In this document: positions 18,838 to 27,760 of the stretch, piece by piece | Layout of the letters: every line of letters begins with the position of its first letter | Numbering within the stretch: position 1 is the first letter of the stretch | DNA from: Rhodocyclaceae bacterium | GTDB taxonomy: Bacteria > Pseudomonadota > Gammaproteobacteria > Burkholderiales > Rhodocyclaceae | DNA: 64,000 nt | Assembly: GCA_004379165.1 (NCBI GenBank) | Contig: NKXK01000020.1 | Coordinates: forward strand, 1 to 64,000 | Reading direction: 5' to 3' | Made by a program: the position numbers and the translations under genes | The notes under the pieces: generated by a model | Databases searched by the model: none | Told to the model about the DNA's origin: nothing | Seen by the model: only the letters and a program-made list of their open reading frames with translations

Positions 18838-18969
18838 ATGAAGCAAAGCGCGGCGCGTGACGCCGCCGCAACCGCCAGCGTCGCCACATTATTCCGCCAC
18901 GCCGGTGAAGGTGTCGCCACCCGGGCGCTGCATGATGCAATGCTCGCTTTCCGTAAGACGTCACCATGA
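18838..18969 (+). CDS. Small ORF (43 aa) coupled to the HDOD gene, hypothetical
   Basis: ATG 18838 starts a 43-codon frame rich in Ala, Arg and His. Its TGA overlaps the ATG of the HDOD gene (ATGA). It begins about 20 bp inside the right edge of the IS element's target, so it could be the remains of a longer gene or just a leader ORF. No family is recognised. Confidence 0.3.
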   Translation: MKQSAARDAAATASVATLFRHAGEGVATRALHDAMLAFRKTSP

Positions 18970-19685
18970 GCCTCCTCAGCCGCGAGCAGGTCGCTGCCCG
19001 CCTCAAGCAACTGCCGTCACTACCGGCTGTGGTCACGCGTCTGCTCGACAGCTTCGCCAATGAGGAGATCGATACCGCGGCCATCGCTCGCCAGATTGCG
19101 CTCGATCAGGGGCTGACTGCTCGAGTGCTGCGGGTCGCCAATTCATCGTTTTACAGACTGCAGAGCCGCGTTGGCACGATCAATGAAGCCGTCGTTGTTC
19201 TCGGCTTCCGTGCCGTGCGCAGCATGGTGCTGGCAGTGGGCGTCAATAGCGCTTTCCGGGCCGATCTCTGCCTCGGTTTCGATCAGGCGGCCTATCTCCG
19301 GCATGGTGTCGGCACGGCACTGAGGGCCCGCGAACTGGCCAGTGCCGCCGGCCACAACCCCGAACTCGCGTTCACCGCCGGCATCCTGCACGACATCGGG
19401 CAGCTGGTGCTGGCAGCGAGCTGGCGCTTCCCGCCGGCGCTGGCGCTGGCAGTGTCCGGGCATCATGCGCCGCCTGCCGACGCACCGGGATCGCTCGCCG
19501 GGCTGGTGCACGTCGCCGATGCTGTCGCCCATGCATTGGGGCTGACCGGTAGCAAGAATGAAATGGTCATGCCGGTCGATGATGACGCCTGGCGGGAAAC
19601 CGGTGTTACGCCAGCGGCCTTGCTGGCCAGCCTGCCGCGCATCGTTGCCGGCATGGATGAAACCTGCCAGGCCTTCAGCGCCTGA
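18966..19685 (+). CDS. HDOD-domain protein
   Basis: The 239-residue protein is almost entirely one HDOD domain: LPSLPAVVTRLL at the start, RVLRVANSSFYRL, the INEAVVVLGFRAVR block, and the HD-like ILHDIGQLVLA. HDOD proteins resemble HD phosphohydrolases without the metal site and act as signalling scaffolds, often tied to c-di-GMP or chemotaxis systems. The last 11 bp overlap the convergent envZ-like gene. The insertion sequence just upstream may have altered its promoter. Confidence 0.88.
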   Translation: MSLLSREQVAARLKQLPSLPAVVTRLLDSFANEEIDTAAIARQIALDQGLTARVLRVANSSFYRLQSRVGTINEAVVVLGFRAVRSMVLAVGVNSAFRADLCLGFDQAAYLRHGVGTALRARELASAAGHNPELAFTAGILHDIGQLVLAASWRFPPALALAVSGHHAPPADAPGSLAGLVHVADAVAHALGLTGSKNEMVMPVDDDAWRETGVTPAALLASLPRIVAGMDETCQAFSA

Positions 19686-20979
19686 CAGGCAGGATAATCT
19701 GCGCCAGCAGGCCGCCGTCTGGGTTTTCCAGCAACTCGAAGCGACCGCCGTGCAGGCGGACCACCCGATCGACAATGGCCAGACCGAGCCCGGTGCCGGT
19801 GACGTCGGTGCGCGCTGATTCGAGCCGGGTGAAGGGGCGCTTCAGGCGCTCGACCTGATCGGCCGGCAGCCCGGGCCCGCGGTCGGCAATTTTCAGGCAG
19901 ATTTCGGCGTTGACCGCAGCAGCCAAGAGCGTCACCTCGCCGCCACCGTATTTCCAGGCGTTGTCGATGAGATTGATGACGGCGCGGGTGATCGCCTTGG
20001 GGCGGAGCAGGGTGGGCGGCAGTTCGGCCAGTTCGGCGGCCAGCGGTCGGCCGACCGCCCGCTGGCGCTCGACGATTGCCGACAACAGCACCCCCACCTC
20101 GGTGAGCACTTCCGGCTCGCCGGATTCGGTCCGGGCGTAGTCCATGAACTGCGAAATCACCGCTTCCATCTGTTCGATGTCGGCAACGACAGCATTGCGG
20201 GCACTGTCGTCGCTCACGCTCAGTTCGGCCTCCAGACGCAGGCGGGTCAGCGGTGTGCGCAGGTCGTGCGAGATGCCGGCCAACACTTCCGAACGTTCCT
20301 TTTCGTGGCGCTCGAGGTCGGCAGCCATAGTATTGAAGGCGTGTGCCAGTTCGCGCAGCTCCTCGGCGCCTTTTTCGGGCAGCGGCGTCGGTTGCTGGCC
20401 CTTGCCGACGAGTGCCGCCGAGCGCGCCATCGCCTTTAGAGGCCGGCTGATGCGGGTGGCGATGTAGCCGGCGACGAGCAGCGCTAGCCCAATCGCCAGC
20501 GGCCCCCAGGTCAGCCAATGGCTGGCGAAGTCGCGCGCCGCCCGCTCGCGCGGCAATACCAGCCAGTATTCGTCCTCGTCGTGGTCGTCGAGGCGGAAAC
20601 TGACCCAGAAACCGGGGACGCCATCTACGGCGGCGGCAATCCGCGTGTGTTCGCCGAGACGGGCGGCCAGTTCACGCCGAAGCAGGGCCACGAAACGGGT
20701 TTCCGGCATCAGATCGATGCGGTCTTCGGGCTCGGCCGGCAACAGACGGATGCCTTCGCGGGTTACGAATTCCGCAAACAGCCCCGGTCGCTTCTCCGGT
20801 GCTGCGGCAAACAGCGAGGCGCGAATCAGGTTAACAGCCGACGCCGACAGTTGCGCGATTTCACGCGCCCGCGGTTCGGCATCGGTATAGCGGAAAAGAC
20901 TGAGCCAGGCGGCCGTCGTCAGCAGGACCAGCAGCGCCAACAGTAAAAAGGTACGCGCCAGCAGCGTGCGCGGCATCAT
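19675..20979 (-). CDS. envZ: EnvZ-type sensor histidine kinase
   Basis: The 434-residue protein has TM1 at about 7-29, a periplasmic domain to about 155, TM2 at about 158-178, then HAMP. The phospho-acceptor His is in the H-box GISHDLRTPLTRLRLEAE. The kinase domain shows NLIDNAWKYG (N-box), DRGPGLP (G1) and GTGLGLAIV (G2). Its ATG overlaps the response-regulator stop (ATGA), so the pair is coupled. Together with the adjacent OmpR homologue it is probably an osmolarity or envelope sensor. A dispersed GCGGTCAAC motif copy lies inside. Confidence 0.93.
   Translation of the reverse strand: MMPRTLLARTFLLLALLVLLTTAAWLSLFRYTDAEPRAREIAQLSASAVNLIRASLFAAAPEKRPGLFAEFVTREGIRLLPAEPEDRIDLMPETRFVALLRRELAARLGEHTRIAAAVDGVPGFWVSFRLDDHDEDEYWLVLPRERAARDFASHWLTWGPLAIGLALLVAGYIATRISRPLKAMARSAALVGKGQQPTPLPEKGAEELRELAHAFNTMAADLERHEKERSEVLAGISHDLRTPLTRLRLEAELSVSDDSARNAVVADIEQMEAVISQFMDYARTESGEPEVLTEVGVLLSAIVERQRAVGRPLAAELAELPPTLLRPKAITRAVINLIDNAWKYGGGEVTLLAAAVNAEICLKIADRGPGLPADQVERLKRPFTRLESARTDVTGTGLGLAIVDRVVRLHGGRFELLENPDGGLLAQIILPVRR
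19887..19920 (-). repeat. Dispersed GCGGTCAAC/A-tract motif, copy 4
   Basis: The core CTGCGGTCAAC is followed by CGAAATC and TGAAAATTG. It lies inside the envZ-like gene. Confidence 0.8.
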
Positions 20980-21701
20980 TCCTTAGCGCTGCCGTCCGGG
21001 ACGAAGACGTAGCCGAAGCCCCATACCGTCTGCAGGTAGCGTGGTTGTGCCGGATCGGCCTCGATCAGCTTGCGCAGCCGGGAAACCTGCACGTCGATGG
21101 CACGGTCGAAAGGCCCCTGTTCGCGGCCGCGGGCGAGCGACATCAGCTTGTCACGCGACAGCGGCTGGCGCGGGTGCTGCAGCAGCACCTTGAGGACGGC
21201 GAACTCGCCGGTGGTCAGCGCCTGCTGCTCGTCGCCGCGCTTGAGGGTGCGGGCGGCGAGGTCGACTTCGATATTGCCGAAGGTGATGGTGCCGACATCG
21301 TCTTCCGGCGCGCCCGGCGGCTTGTTACCCTGACGGCGCAGCACGGCATGAATGCGGGCGAGCAGTTCGCGCGGGTTGAAGGGCTTGGGCAGGTAGTCGT
21401 CGGCACCCATTTCAAGGCCGACGATGCGATCCACCTCGTCCCCCTTGGCGGTGAGCATGATGACCGGCGTCTGGTCGCCGGTGCCACGCAGGCGGCGGCA
21501 AATGGTCAGGCCGTCCTCGCCGGGCAGCATCAGGTCAAGCACGATCAGGTGGTAATGTTCGCGGCTGCGCGCCTTGTCCATCTGCTGACTGTCGCCGACG
21601 GCCTTGACGGAAAATCCCTGCTCGCTGAGGTAGCGGGTCAGCAGGTCACGCAGGCGGGCGTCGTCATCGACGACAAGAATGTGATGTTGGGCTTCGTTCA
21701 T
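20976..21701 (-). CDS. ompR: OmpR-family response regulator
   Basis: The 241-residue protein has an N-terminal receiver: acidic pocket VDDDARLRD, phospho-acceptor Asp in LIVLDLMLPGEDG, Lys in LPKPFNPREL. A winged-helix DNA-binding domain follows, with LTTGEFAVLKVLLQHPRQPLSR and VSRLRKLIEADPAQPRYLQTVWGFGY split over the recognition helix and wing. The C-terminus closely resembles E. coli OmpR. Its promoter must lie in 21702-21863, facing away from the small secreted-protein gene. Confidence 0.94.
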   Translation of the reverse strand: MNEAQHHILVVDDDARLRDLLTRYLSEQGFSVKAVGDSQQMDKARSREHYHLIVLDLMLPGEDGLTICRRLRGTGDQTPVIMLTAKGDEVDRIVGLEMGADDYLPKPFNPRELLARIHAVLRRQGNKPPGAPEDDVGTITFGNIEVDLAARTLKRGDEQQALTTGEFAVLKVLLQHPRQPLSRDKLMSLARGREQGPFDRAIDVQVSRLRKLIEADPAQPRYLQTVWGFGYVFVPDGSAKE

Positions 21702-21863
21702 GCGTGCAGGATACGACGGTTTGGCGGCTTAATGGCCTTGAATGGTAACAAGTTTTACCCGATGGGCCAGGGTGAAACATTCATTTACACCTTGCAACGG
21801 CCACTTGCCGCCGCGAGGCGCAGAATGACGCTGTCCGAATCCGCCTGCTAACATTCGCCCACC

Positions 21864-22193
21864 ATGAAGCGCCCGCTGTTACGCCTGACCCTGCTGCTGA
21901 GCTTGCTGATGCCGGCGGCGGGCGTTTGGGCGCAGGGTTTCTGGCGCGACCTGCCGCCGGAAGACCGCCGCCAGATGCGCCAGCAGATGCGGGAACAATG
22001 GCAACAGGATCGCGAGATACGACGCGAAGACGGTGGCCCGCCGCGCTGGCGCGACCTGCCACCGGAAGACCGGCGCCAGCTTCGCGAAGACATGCGCGAG
22101 CAGCGCGGTCGCGATCATCCGGGCTGGCAACCGCCCCCGGATGGCGGCCATCGCCGGGGCGGACCGCGGGGCGGCGAAGGCGGCTGGCGCTGA
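21864..22193 (+). CDS. Secreted Arg/Pro-rich protein, DUF3106-like
   Basis: The 109-residue protein has a clear signal peptide (KRPLLRLTLLLSLLMPAAGVWA, cleavage after AWA-type site; first residues split here for clarity by the Leu run). The mature part contains a repeated block, WRDLPPEDRRQMR and WRDLPPEDRRQLR about 37 residues apart, and a Gly/Arg/Pro-rich tail. It resembles small periplasmic DUF3106 proteins of betaproteobacteria. The function is unknown. It is divergent from ompR and is followed by tsaB after 64 bp. Confidence 0.7.
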   Translation: MKRPLLRLTLLLSLLMPAAGVWAQGFWRDLPPEDRRQMRQQMREQWQQDREIRREDGGPPRWRDLPPEDRRQLREDMREQRGRDHPGWQPPPDGGHRRGGPRGGEGGWR

Positions 22194-22202
22194 GCCGTTG
22201 CC

Positions 22203-22234
22203 GTTTTTCGGCATATTTTGGGGTTGACCGCAGA
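22203..22234 (-). repeat. Dispersed GCGGTCAAC/A-tract motif, copy 5
   Basis: The core TCTGCGGTCAAC is followed by CCAAAATATG and CGAAAAACG. It is intergenic, just upstream of tsaB. Confidence 0.85.
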
Positions 22235-22257
22235 CGGCTCCGGTAAAATGCCGCCGC

Positions 22258-22947
22258 ATGCAGATTCTCGCTCTCGAAACCTCCACTGAACTCGGCAGTT
22301 GCGCCCTTTGGCGCGACGGCGAGGTGCTTGAACGCCTGTGCCCGAGCGGCAGGCCGCATTCCGAAACGCTCTTGCCGCTGGTCCGTGAGTTGCTGGCCGA
22401 CGCCGGTACATCATTTTCTGCACTCGACGGCATCGCTTTCGGCGCGGGTCCCGGCGCCTTCACCGGTTTGCGCGTGGCCTGCGGCATAGCCCAGGGGCTT
22501 GCTGTCGCCGGTGGCCAACCGGTCTATCCGGTCGTCAGCCTGGCCGCGATGGCCGCCAGTGTCGACGCCGGGCAGGTATTGGCACTACTCGATGCCCGCA
22601 TGGGCGAGGTCTATGCGGGCGCCTACCGGCGGCAGGGCAGCGACTATGTCCTGCAGGGCGAAATCCGCGTAGCCTCACCCGAGGCGCTGGAATTGCCGGC
22701 TTCCGGGGCATGGCTTGCCTGCGGCAATGCGCCGGCCGCTTATCCAGCACTGGCCGCTCGCCTGGCGGAAATCGGCACTCCGGTCGTTGCCGGCATCCTG
22801 CCGCATGCGGGCAGTGTTGCCCGGCTGGCAGCAGCGGCCGCGATGCGCGGGGAGGGCATTGATGCCGCGTTGGCAGCACCACTCTACATCCGCGACAAAG
22901 TCGCCAAGACCGTGGCCGAACGGTTGAGCGAGGGCGGCCGGGCATGA
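22258..22947 (+). CDS. tsaB: tRNA N6-threonylcarbamoyladenosine modification protein TsaB
   Basis: TsaB is the dimerising partner of TsaD in t6A formation at position 37 of ANN-decoding tRNAs. The 229-residue protein starts ILALETSTELGSCAL, has RPHSETLLPLV, and the motif GPGAFTGLRVA typical of the ASKHA-fold paralogue without the full metal site. It overlaps rimI (ATGA), a linkage common in proteobacteria. Confidence 0.96.
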   Translation: MQILALETSTELGSCALWRDGEVLERLCPSGRPHSETLLPLVRELLADAGTSFSALDGIAFGAGPGAFTGLRVACGIAQGLAVAGGQPVYPVVSLAAMAASVDAGQVLALLDARMGEVYAGAYRRQGSDYVLQGEIRVASPEALELPASGAWLACGNAPAAYPALAARLAEIGTPVVAGILPHAGSVARLAAAAAMRGEGIDAALAAPLYIRDKVAKTVAERLSEGGRA

Positions 22948-23405
22948 CACAGGCCCTGCTGCGCGCCGAGTTTCTGCCGATGCACGAGCGCGATCTCGAG
23001 GGCGTGACGGCGCTGGAGGCGAGCCTGCAGGTTTTCCCGTGGTCGCGCGGCAATTTCAGCGATTCGATGAATGCCGGTCACAGCGTCTGGGTGTTGCGCG
23101 AGGGTGTTGATCTGATCGGCTTTTCGGTGGTGATGTCGGTGATCGACGAGGCCCACCTGCTCAATATCGGCGTCTGCAAGCAGCATCAGGGCCGTGGCTA
23201 CGGGGCACGATTGTTGCGCCACACGATGGAATGCGCGCATCTTGGCGGTGCCGGTCGGATGTTTCTCGAGGTCCGGCCCTCGAACGCGCGAGCCGTCGAG
23301 CTGTATCGCCATTTCGGCTTTCGCCAGATCGGCCTGCGCAAGGGCTACTACCCGGCGGTTGTCGGGCGCGAGGACGGGCTGGTGTTTGACAGGGAGTTGC
23401 CATGA
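22944..23405 (+). CDS. rimI: Ribosomal protein S18 alanine N-acetyltransferase
   Basis: This is a 153-residue GNAT acetyltransferase. The acetyl-CoA-binding motif A is VCKQHQGRGYGARLL at about residues 74-88. The C-terminal NARAVELYRHFGFRQIGLRKGYYP matches RimI, here in two parts around the HFGF turn. Position after tsaB supports RimI rather than a generic GNAT. The overlap with the next gene is ATGA. Confidence 0.94.
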   Translation: MTQALLRAEFLPMHERDLEGVTALEASLQVFPWSRGNFSDSMNAGHSVWVLREGVDLIGFSVVMSVIDEAHLLNIGVCKQHQGRGYGARLLRHTMECAHLGGAGRMFLEVRPSNARAVELYRHFGFRQIGLRKGYYPAVVGREDGLVFDRELP

Positions 23406-24235
23406 GTCTGAGCCGCGAACAGATGCTGGTCGAGATGGGCATTTCGCCGATCTGGGTGCTTCGCGACACGCCGGTTGCCGACGCGGCAGCACCTGTGCCC
23501 GAAGCGCCTGTGCAACCCGAACTGCCAGAATCCGGTCCAGCTGCAAAACCCGCAGCATCCGCCACCCCGGTTGCGCCAGCAGCCGCACGGCCGGCCGCGC
23601 CGCCAGCCGTCGTCTCCAGCCGCCCGGTCGCAGACATGGACTGGCCGGCGCTCTCGGCACAGGTCGCCGACTGCCGGGCCTGCCCCCTGCACGCCCAGCG
23701 CCAGCAGGCCGTGCTCGGTGTTGGCGACCGGCAACCGGAGTGGCTGTTCATCGGCGAAGGCCCGGGCGCCGAAGAAGACGCGCGGGGCGAACCCTTTGTC
23801 GGCCAGGCCGGCAAGCTGCTGGATGCGATGCTCGCATCGCTCGACATCGCGCGCGGTCAGGCGGTGTATATCGCCAATGCCGTCAAATGCCGCCCGCCGG
23901 GCAACCGGACACCGGAAAGCGCCGAAATCGCTGCGTGTCTGCCGTACCTGGAGCGCCAGATCGCGCTACTGAAGCCGAAAATCATCGTCCTGCTCGGCAA
24001 GGTGGCCGTGCATGCGCTGCTGCACGACGACAAGGCGCTCGGTTCCCTGCGCGGCCGGCGCTTCGAATACGCCAGCATTCCGGTGGTGGTGACCTACCAC
24101 CCGGCCTATCTGCTGCGTAACCTGCCGGAAAAAGCCAAAGCCTGGGAGGACCTGCTGTTCGCCCGCCGCCTGTTGCGCGAATCGCGACCAGCGGCAATAC
24201 CAGCCGCCTTCAGCGAGCCCGAATTGCCGTTCTGA
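23402..24235 (+). CDS. Family 4 (iron-sulphur) uracil-DNA glycosylase
   Basis: The 277-residue protein has an Ala/Pro-rich linker (about 25-80) before the catalytic domain. The [4Fe-4S] ligands begin at CRACPLH. The uracil-binding motif is GEGPGAEEDARGEPFVG. NAVKCRPPGNRTP provides a further cluster Cys, and VTYHPAYLLR is the C-terminal active-site motif. It removes uracil from DNA. It is the last gene of tsaB-rimI-udg, whose stop lies 11 bp from the convergent lplT. Confidence 0.93.
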   Translation: MSLSREQMLVEMGISPIWVLRDTPVADAAAPVPEAPVQPELPESGPAAKPAASATPVAPAAARPAAPPAVVSSRPVADMDWPALSAQVADCRACPLHAQRQQAVLGVGDRQPEWLFIGEGPGAEEDARGEPFVGQAGKLLDAMLASLDIARGQAVYIANAVKCRPPGNRTPESAEIAACLPYLERQIALLKPKIIVLLGKVAVHALLHDDKALGSLRGRRFEYASIPVVVTYHPAYLLRNLPEKAKAWEDLLFARRLLRESRPAAIPAAFSEPELPF

Positions 24236-24246
24236 GCTTTCGCCGC

Positions 24247-25512
24247 TCAGTGATGCGGTGTGTCGTCGAGGTGACAGACGTCGTCGCGCTCGGCCTGATT
24301 GGCAAAGTGTTTCTGGCGGACGAGATACATCAGGCCACTGACAAAGAGTCCGAACATCGTGACAACAATGTAGATCGAGACATCGAACTTGATCAGCAGG
24401 TAGTAGATACCGGTCATGATCAGGATCGACAGATTCTCGTTGAAGTTCTGCACGGCGATCGAATGCCCGGCGCCCATCAGGATGTGACCGCGGTGCTGGA
24501 GCAGGGCGTTCATCGGCACGACGAAGAAGCCGGAGAGACCGCCGATAAGGATCAGCAGCGGGATGGCCAGCCACATGCTGTGCACGAAGTTCATGATCAG
24601 CACAATCAGGCCCATGGCGATACCGAGCGGAATGACCTTCACCGACTTGCGCAGGGTGATGAACTTGGCCGCAATGACTGCACCAGCGGCAACGCCGATG
24701 GCGACCACCCCCTGCAGCAGCGAGGCCTTGGAGAGGTCGAGACCGAGGGCGACTTCCGACCACTTGATAACGATGAATTGCAGTGTCGCGCCGGCGCCCC
24801 AGAACAGGGTGGTGACTGCCAGAGAGATCTGGCCGAGCTTGTCGCGCCAGAGCAGCGCCAGGCAGTGGTTGAATTCGTGGAACAGGTAGATCGGGTTACG
24901 CTTGAGAACCTTGTGGTCGACGCCGGTATTGGGGACGTAGACGTTGAAGATGGCGGCGATGATGTAGAGCGCGGCGACCACGGTCAGGGCCATTTCGCCC
25001 GGCGTGTCGATACCGGTATTGATGACCGGGAAATCGAAAGACAGCAGGCTCTGGGCGACATCAGGGCGGATCAGCGCGCCGCCGATGACGACGCCGAGGA
25101 TGATGGCGCCGACGGTCAGGCCTTCGATCCAGCCGTTGGCGACAACCAGCAGCCGGTGCGGCAGGTATTCGGTGAGGATGCCGTATTTGGCCGGCGAATA
25201 GGCCGCGGCACCGAGACCGACCACGGCGTAGGCGAGCAGCGGATGGGCACCGAAGAACATCATGCTGCAACCGGTGATCTTGATCAGATTGCTGATGAAC
25301 ATCACCCGGCCCTTGGGCATGGAGTCGGCGAAGGCGCCGACAAAGGCGGCCAGCGCCACGTAGGACACCGTGAAGAAAGTCTTCAGCAGCGGCTCGTATT
25401 CGGATGGCGCCTGCATTTCACGCAGGGCGGCAATGGCGGCGATGAGCAGGGCGTTGTCGGCAAGCGCAGAAAAAAACTGCGCGGCCATGATGATGTAAAA
25501 ACCGAATGGCAC
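24247..25512 (-). CDS. lplT: Lysophospholipid transporter LplT (MFS)
   Basis: The 421-residue membrane protein has about 12 segments. It begins MPFGFYIIMAAQFFSALADN, a family-typical N-terminus, with FADSMPKGRVMFISN in the first cytoplasmic loop and a KYGILTEYLPHRLLVVANGW block. LplT flips lysophosphatidylethanolamine inward for reacylation. In enterobacteria it is linked to aas; no acyltransferase gene is adjacent here. The 254 bp upstream, before the LysR gene, hold one dispersed motif copy and no gene. Confidence 0.9.
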   Translation of the reverse strand: MPFGFYIIMAAQFFSALADNALLIAAIAALREMQAPSEYEPLLKTFFTVSYVALAAFVGAFADSMPKGRVMFISNLIKITGCSMMFFGAHPLLAYAVVGLGAAAYSPAKYGILTEYLPHRLLVVANGWIEGLTVGAIILGVVIGGALIRPDVAQSLLSFDFPVINTGIDTPGEMALTVVAALYIIAAIFNVYVPNTGVDHKVLKRNPIYLFHEFNHCLALLWRDKLGQISLAVTTLFWGAGATLQFIVIKWSEVALGLDLSKASLLQGVVAIGVAAGAVIAAKFITLRKSVKVIPLGIAMGLIVLIMNFVHSMWLAIPLLILIGGLSGFFVVPMNALLQHRGHILMGAGHSIAVQNFNENLSILIMTGIYYLLIKFDVSIYIVVTMFGLFVSGLMYLVRQKHFANQAERDDVCHLDDTPHH

Positions 25513-25668
25513 AGCGGACTTGTCTCTTATATATGACTTTGGGCGAGGTTTATACCACGCTTTGGCCGGACTGCAAGGTTCGTGGCGGGGATGCTAATGT
25601 TTTGTTGATCAAACAGGTCTCCAGCCTAGCACGCCTTCGCGACAGATTCGATGACATAGCCGGTACGG

Positions 25669-25702
25669 CTGCGGTCAACGTGAAAAAACGCCGAAAATCC
25701 CG
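25669..25702 (+). repeat. Dispersed GCGGTCAAC/A-tract motif, copy 6
   Basis: The core CTGCGGTCAAC is followed by TGAAAAAACG and CGAAAATCC. It lies in the gap between lplT and the LysR gene. Confidence 0.85.
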
Positions 25703-25766
25703 ATGCTTGGCCGCAGCACCAGGGAATGTGATTGAATAGCGTCCGCATACCCAAGGGAGATAACCG

Positions 25767-26669
25767 ATGGCAGACCGGCGGCTACAGGTCTTTCATGCCG
25801 TAGCCAAACACCTGAGCTTCACGCGCGCGGCCGACGCGCTGTTCATGACGCAGCCGGCGGTGACCTTCCAGATCAAGCAGCTGGAGGAACAGTACAACAC
25901 CCGCCTCTTCGAGCGCCGTCACGGCAGCATTTCGCTGACGCCGGCCGGCGAGCTGGTGCTTTCCTACGCCGAGCGCATCCTCGCGCTGTCCGACGAGCTG
26001 GAAACTCGGCTCGGCGAGATGACTGGCGAAATGCGCGGCCCCTTGCTGGTCGGGGCGAGCACGACCATTGCCGAATTCATGCTGCCGCGCATCCTTGGCG
26101 AGTTCAATGCGCTGTATCCGCAGGTGCGGGCGCGACTGATCGTTGCCAATTCCGAGAGTATCGAGCGCCGTGTCGCCGAGCATACCGTCGATGTCGGCCT
26201 GATCGAGGCGCCGGCCAAGTTCGCCGGTCTTGCCAGCCGTATCTGTTGCGAAGACGAACTGAAAGTGATCTGCGCGCCGGATTACCCGCTGGCCGGCCGG
26301 CGCAGCATCAAGCCCAAGGATCTTGCCGAATATGAGTTCATTTCGCGCGAACCGGGCTCCGGCACCCGCGAGATTACCGATGACTATTTCCGTGCCCACA
26401 ATGTGCTGCCCGAAAATCTCAAGACGCAGATGGAGCTCGGCAGCCCCGAGGCATTGAAGGGGGTGGTTGCTACCGGTCTTGGCTTTGCCATCGTCTCCGG
26501 CGCCGTGGTCAAGAAGGAAATCCAGGTCGGCGAACTGGTCAGCATCACCCTGCAGCCGCCGCTCAAGCGCAGCCTGTATCTGATTCACCCGGCAGATCGC
26601 TTCCAGTCGCGACTTTCGGCGACCTTTATCGATTTTGCCCATCGGCAACTGAAAGAACTGACGCAATGA
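25767..26669 (+). CDS. LysR-family transcriptional regulator
   Basis: The 300-residue protein has the N-terminal winged helix FHAVAKHLSFTRAADALFMT followed by QPAVTFQIKQLEE. The periplasmic-binding-like effector domain carries SREPGSGTREITDDYF, a pattern seen in CysL- and CbbR-like regulators. Its ATG follows GGAGAT. The stop overlaps the alr start (ATGA), so regulator, alr and radA form a coupled unit. The target genes are not evident. Confidence 0.93.
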   Translation: MADRRLQVFHAVAKHLSFTRAADALFMTQPAVTFQIKQLEEQYNTRLFERRHGSISLTPAGELVLSYAERILALSDELETRLGEMTGEMRGPLLVGASTTIAEFMLPRILGEFNALYPQVRARLIVANSESIERRVAEHTVDVGLIEAPAKFAGLASRICCEDELKVICAPDYPLAGRRSIKPKDLAEYEFISREPGSGTREITDDYFRAHNVLPENLKTQMELGSPEALKGVVATGLGFAIVSGAVVKKEIQVGELVSITLQPPLKRSLYLIHPADRFQSRLSATFIDFAHRQLKELTQ

Positions 26670-27760
26670 AGACCTCGCGCCCGATCCAGGTCCGCATCCG
26701 CCCTGCCGCGATCCGGGAAAATTACCTGCTGGCCCGCCGAACGGCTGCCGGCAGCCGCGCTTGGGCTGTGATCAAGGCCAATGCCTACGGGCATGGCCAA
26801 TGGCGGGCGGTTGAAGCCTTGCGCGAGGTCGCCGACGGTTTTGCGCTGCTGGAATGCGAAAACGCCGTGGCGCTGCGCGAGGCCGGCATCTGTCAGCCGA
26901 TCCTGCTGCTCGAGGGAATTTTTTCCAGCCGCGATGTGCGGGCGGTCGTTGAACACGACATTTCGACCGTCATTCATTGTCCAGAGCAGCTTGAACTCCT
27001 GCTGAAAACGGCGCCAGCCGACGCGGCGCTGAGCGTCTTCCTCAAGCTCAATACAGGCATGAACCGTCTCGGCTTCACCGCCGCCGATCTGCCAGCGGCG
27101 CTAGCCCGCTTGCGCAAGCGGCCGCATATGCCGGTAACGCTGATGACGCACTTTGCCGAAGCCGATGGCGCCCGCGGCGTCACTGAGCAGTTGCAGCGCT
27201 TCGACACCATGTGCGGCAACTGGTCAGGGCCGGTGACGCTGGCCAATTCGGCCGCCATTTTGCGCCACCCTCAAACCCATCGCGACTGGGTGCGGCCGGG
27301 CATCATGATGTATGGCGCCAGCCCCTTTGCCGACGTCAGCGCCGAATCGCTTGGGCTGAAGCCTACGATGAGCTTTGAAAGCCGGCTGATCGGTATCCAG
27401 ACCCTGGCAGCGGGCGATCGTGTCGGTTATGGCGGCACCTTCGTCGCCGAGCGGCCGATGCGCATCGGTATTGTCGCCTGCGGCTATGCTGACGGTTATC
27501 CGCGCCATGCGCCGACTGGCACGCCGATTGCCGTCTCCGGCCGGCTGACGCGGACCATTGGCAGGGTGTCGATGGACATGCTGACCTGCGACATCACGGA
27601 CATTCCTGATGCCAGTATCGATGCGCCGGTGACCCTGTGGGGGCAGGGGACTGCCGGCACGGTGGCCGCTGACGACGTGGCAACGGCTGCCGGCACCATC
27701 GCTTACGAACTTTTTTGTGCGCTGGCGCCCCGGGTGCCGGTTACGGTTGAAGCGAAATAA
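26666..27760 (+). CDS. alr: Alanine racemase
   Basis: This PLP enzyme interconverts L- and D-alanine for peptidoglycan. In the 364-residue protein the PLP lysine is in AVIKANAYGHG near residue 36, and the catalytic tyrosine region is GDRVGYGGTFVAERP. NTGMNRLGF and SMDMLTCDIT are further family motifs. The stop and the radA start share a base, so the genes are coupled. Confidence 0.96.
   Translation: MKTSRPIQVRIRPAAIRENYLLARRTAAGSRAWAVIKANAYGHGQWRAVEALREVADGFALLECENAVALREAGICQPILLLEGIFSSRDVRAVVEHDISTVIHCPEQLELLLKTAPADAALSVFLKLNTGMNRLGFTAADLPAALARLRKRPHMPVTLMTHFAEADGARGVTEQLQRFDTMCGNWSGPVTLANSAAILRHPQTHRDWVRPGIMMYGASPFADVSAESLGLKPTMSFESRLIGIQTLAAGDRVGYGGTFVAERPMRIGIVACGYADGYPRHAPTGTPIAVSGRLTRTIGRVSMDMLTCDITDIPDASIDAPVTLWGQGTAGTVAADDVATAAGTIAYELFCALAPRVPVTVEAK

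Noticed and set aside
24250-25536. 428-codon plus-strand frame opposite lplT
   Set aside because: It is Asp/Glu/His-rich antisense translation of a membrane protein, with no ribosome binding site and no motif.
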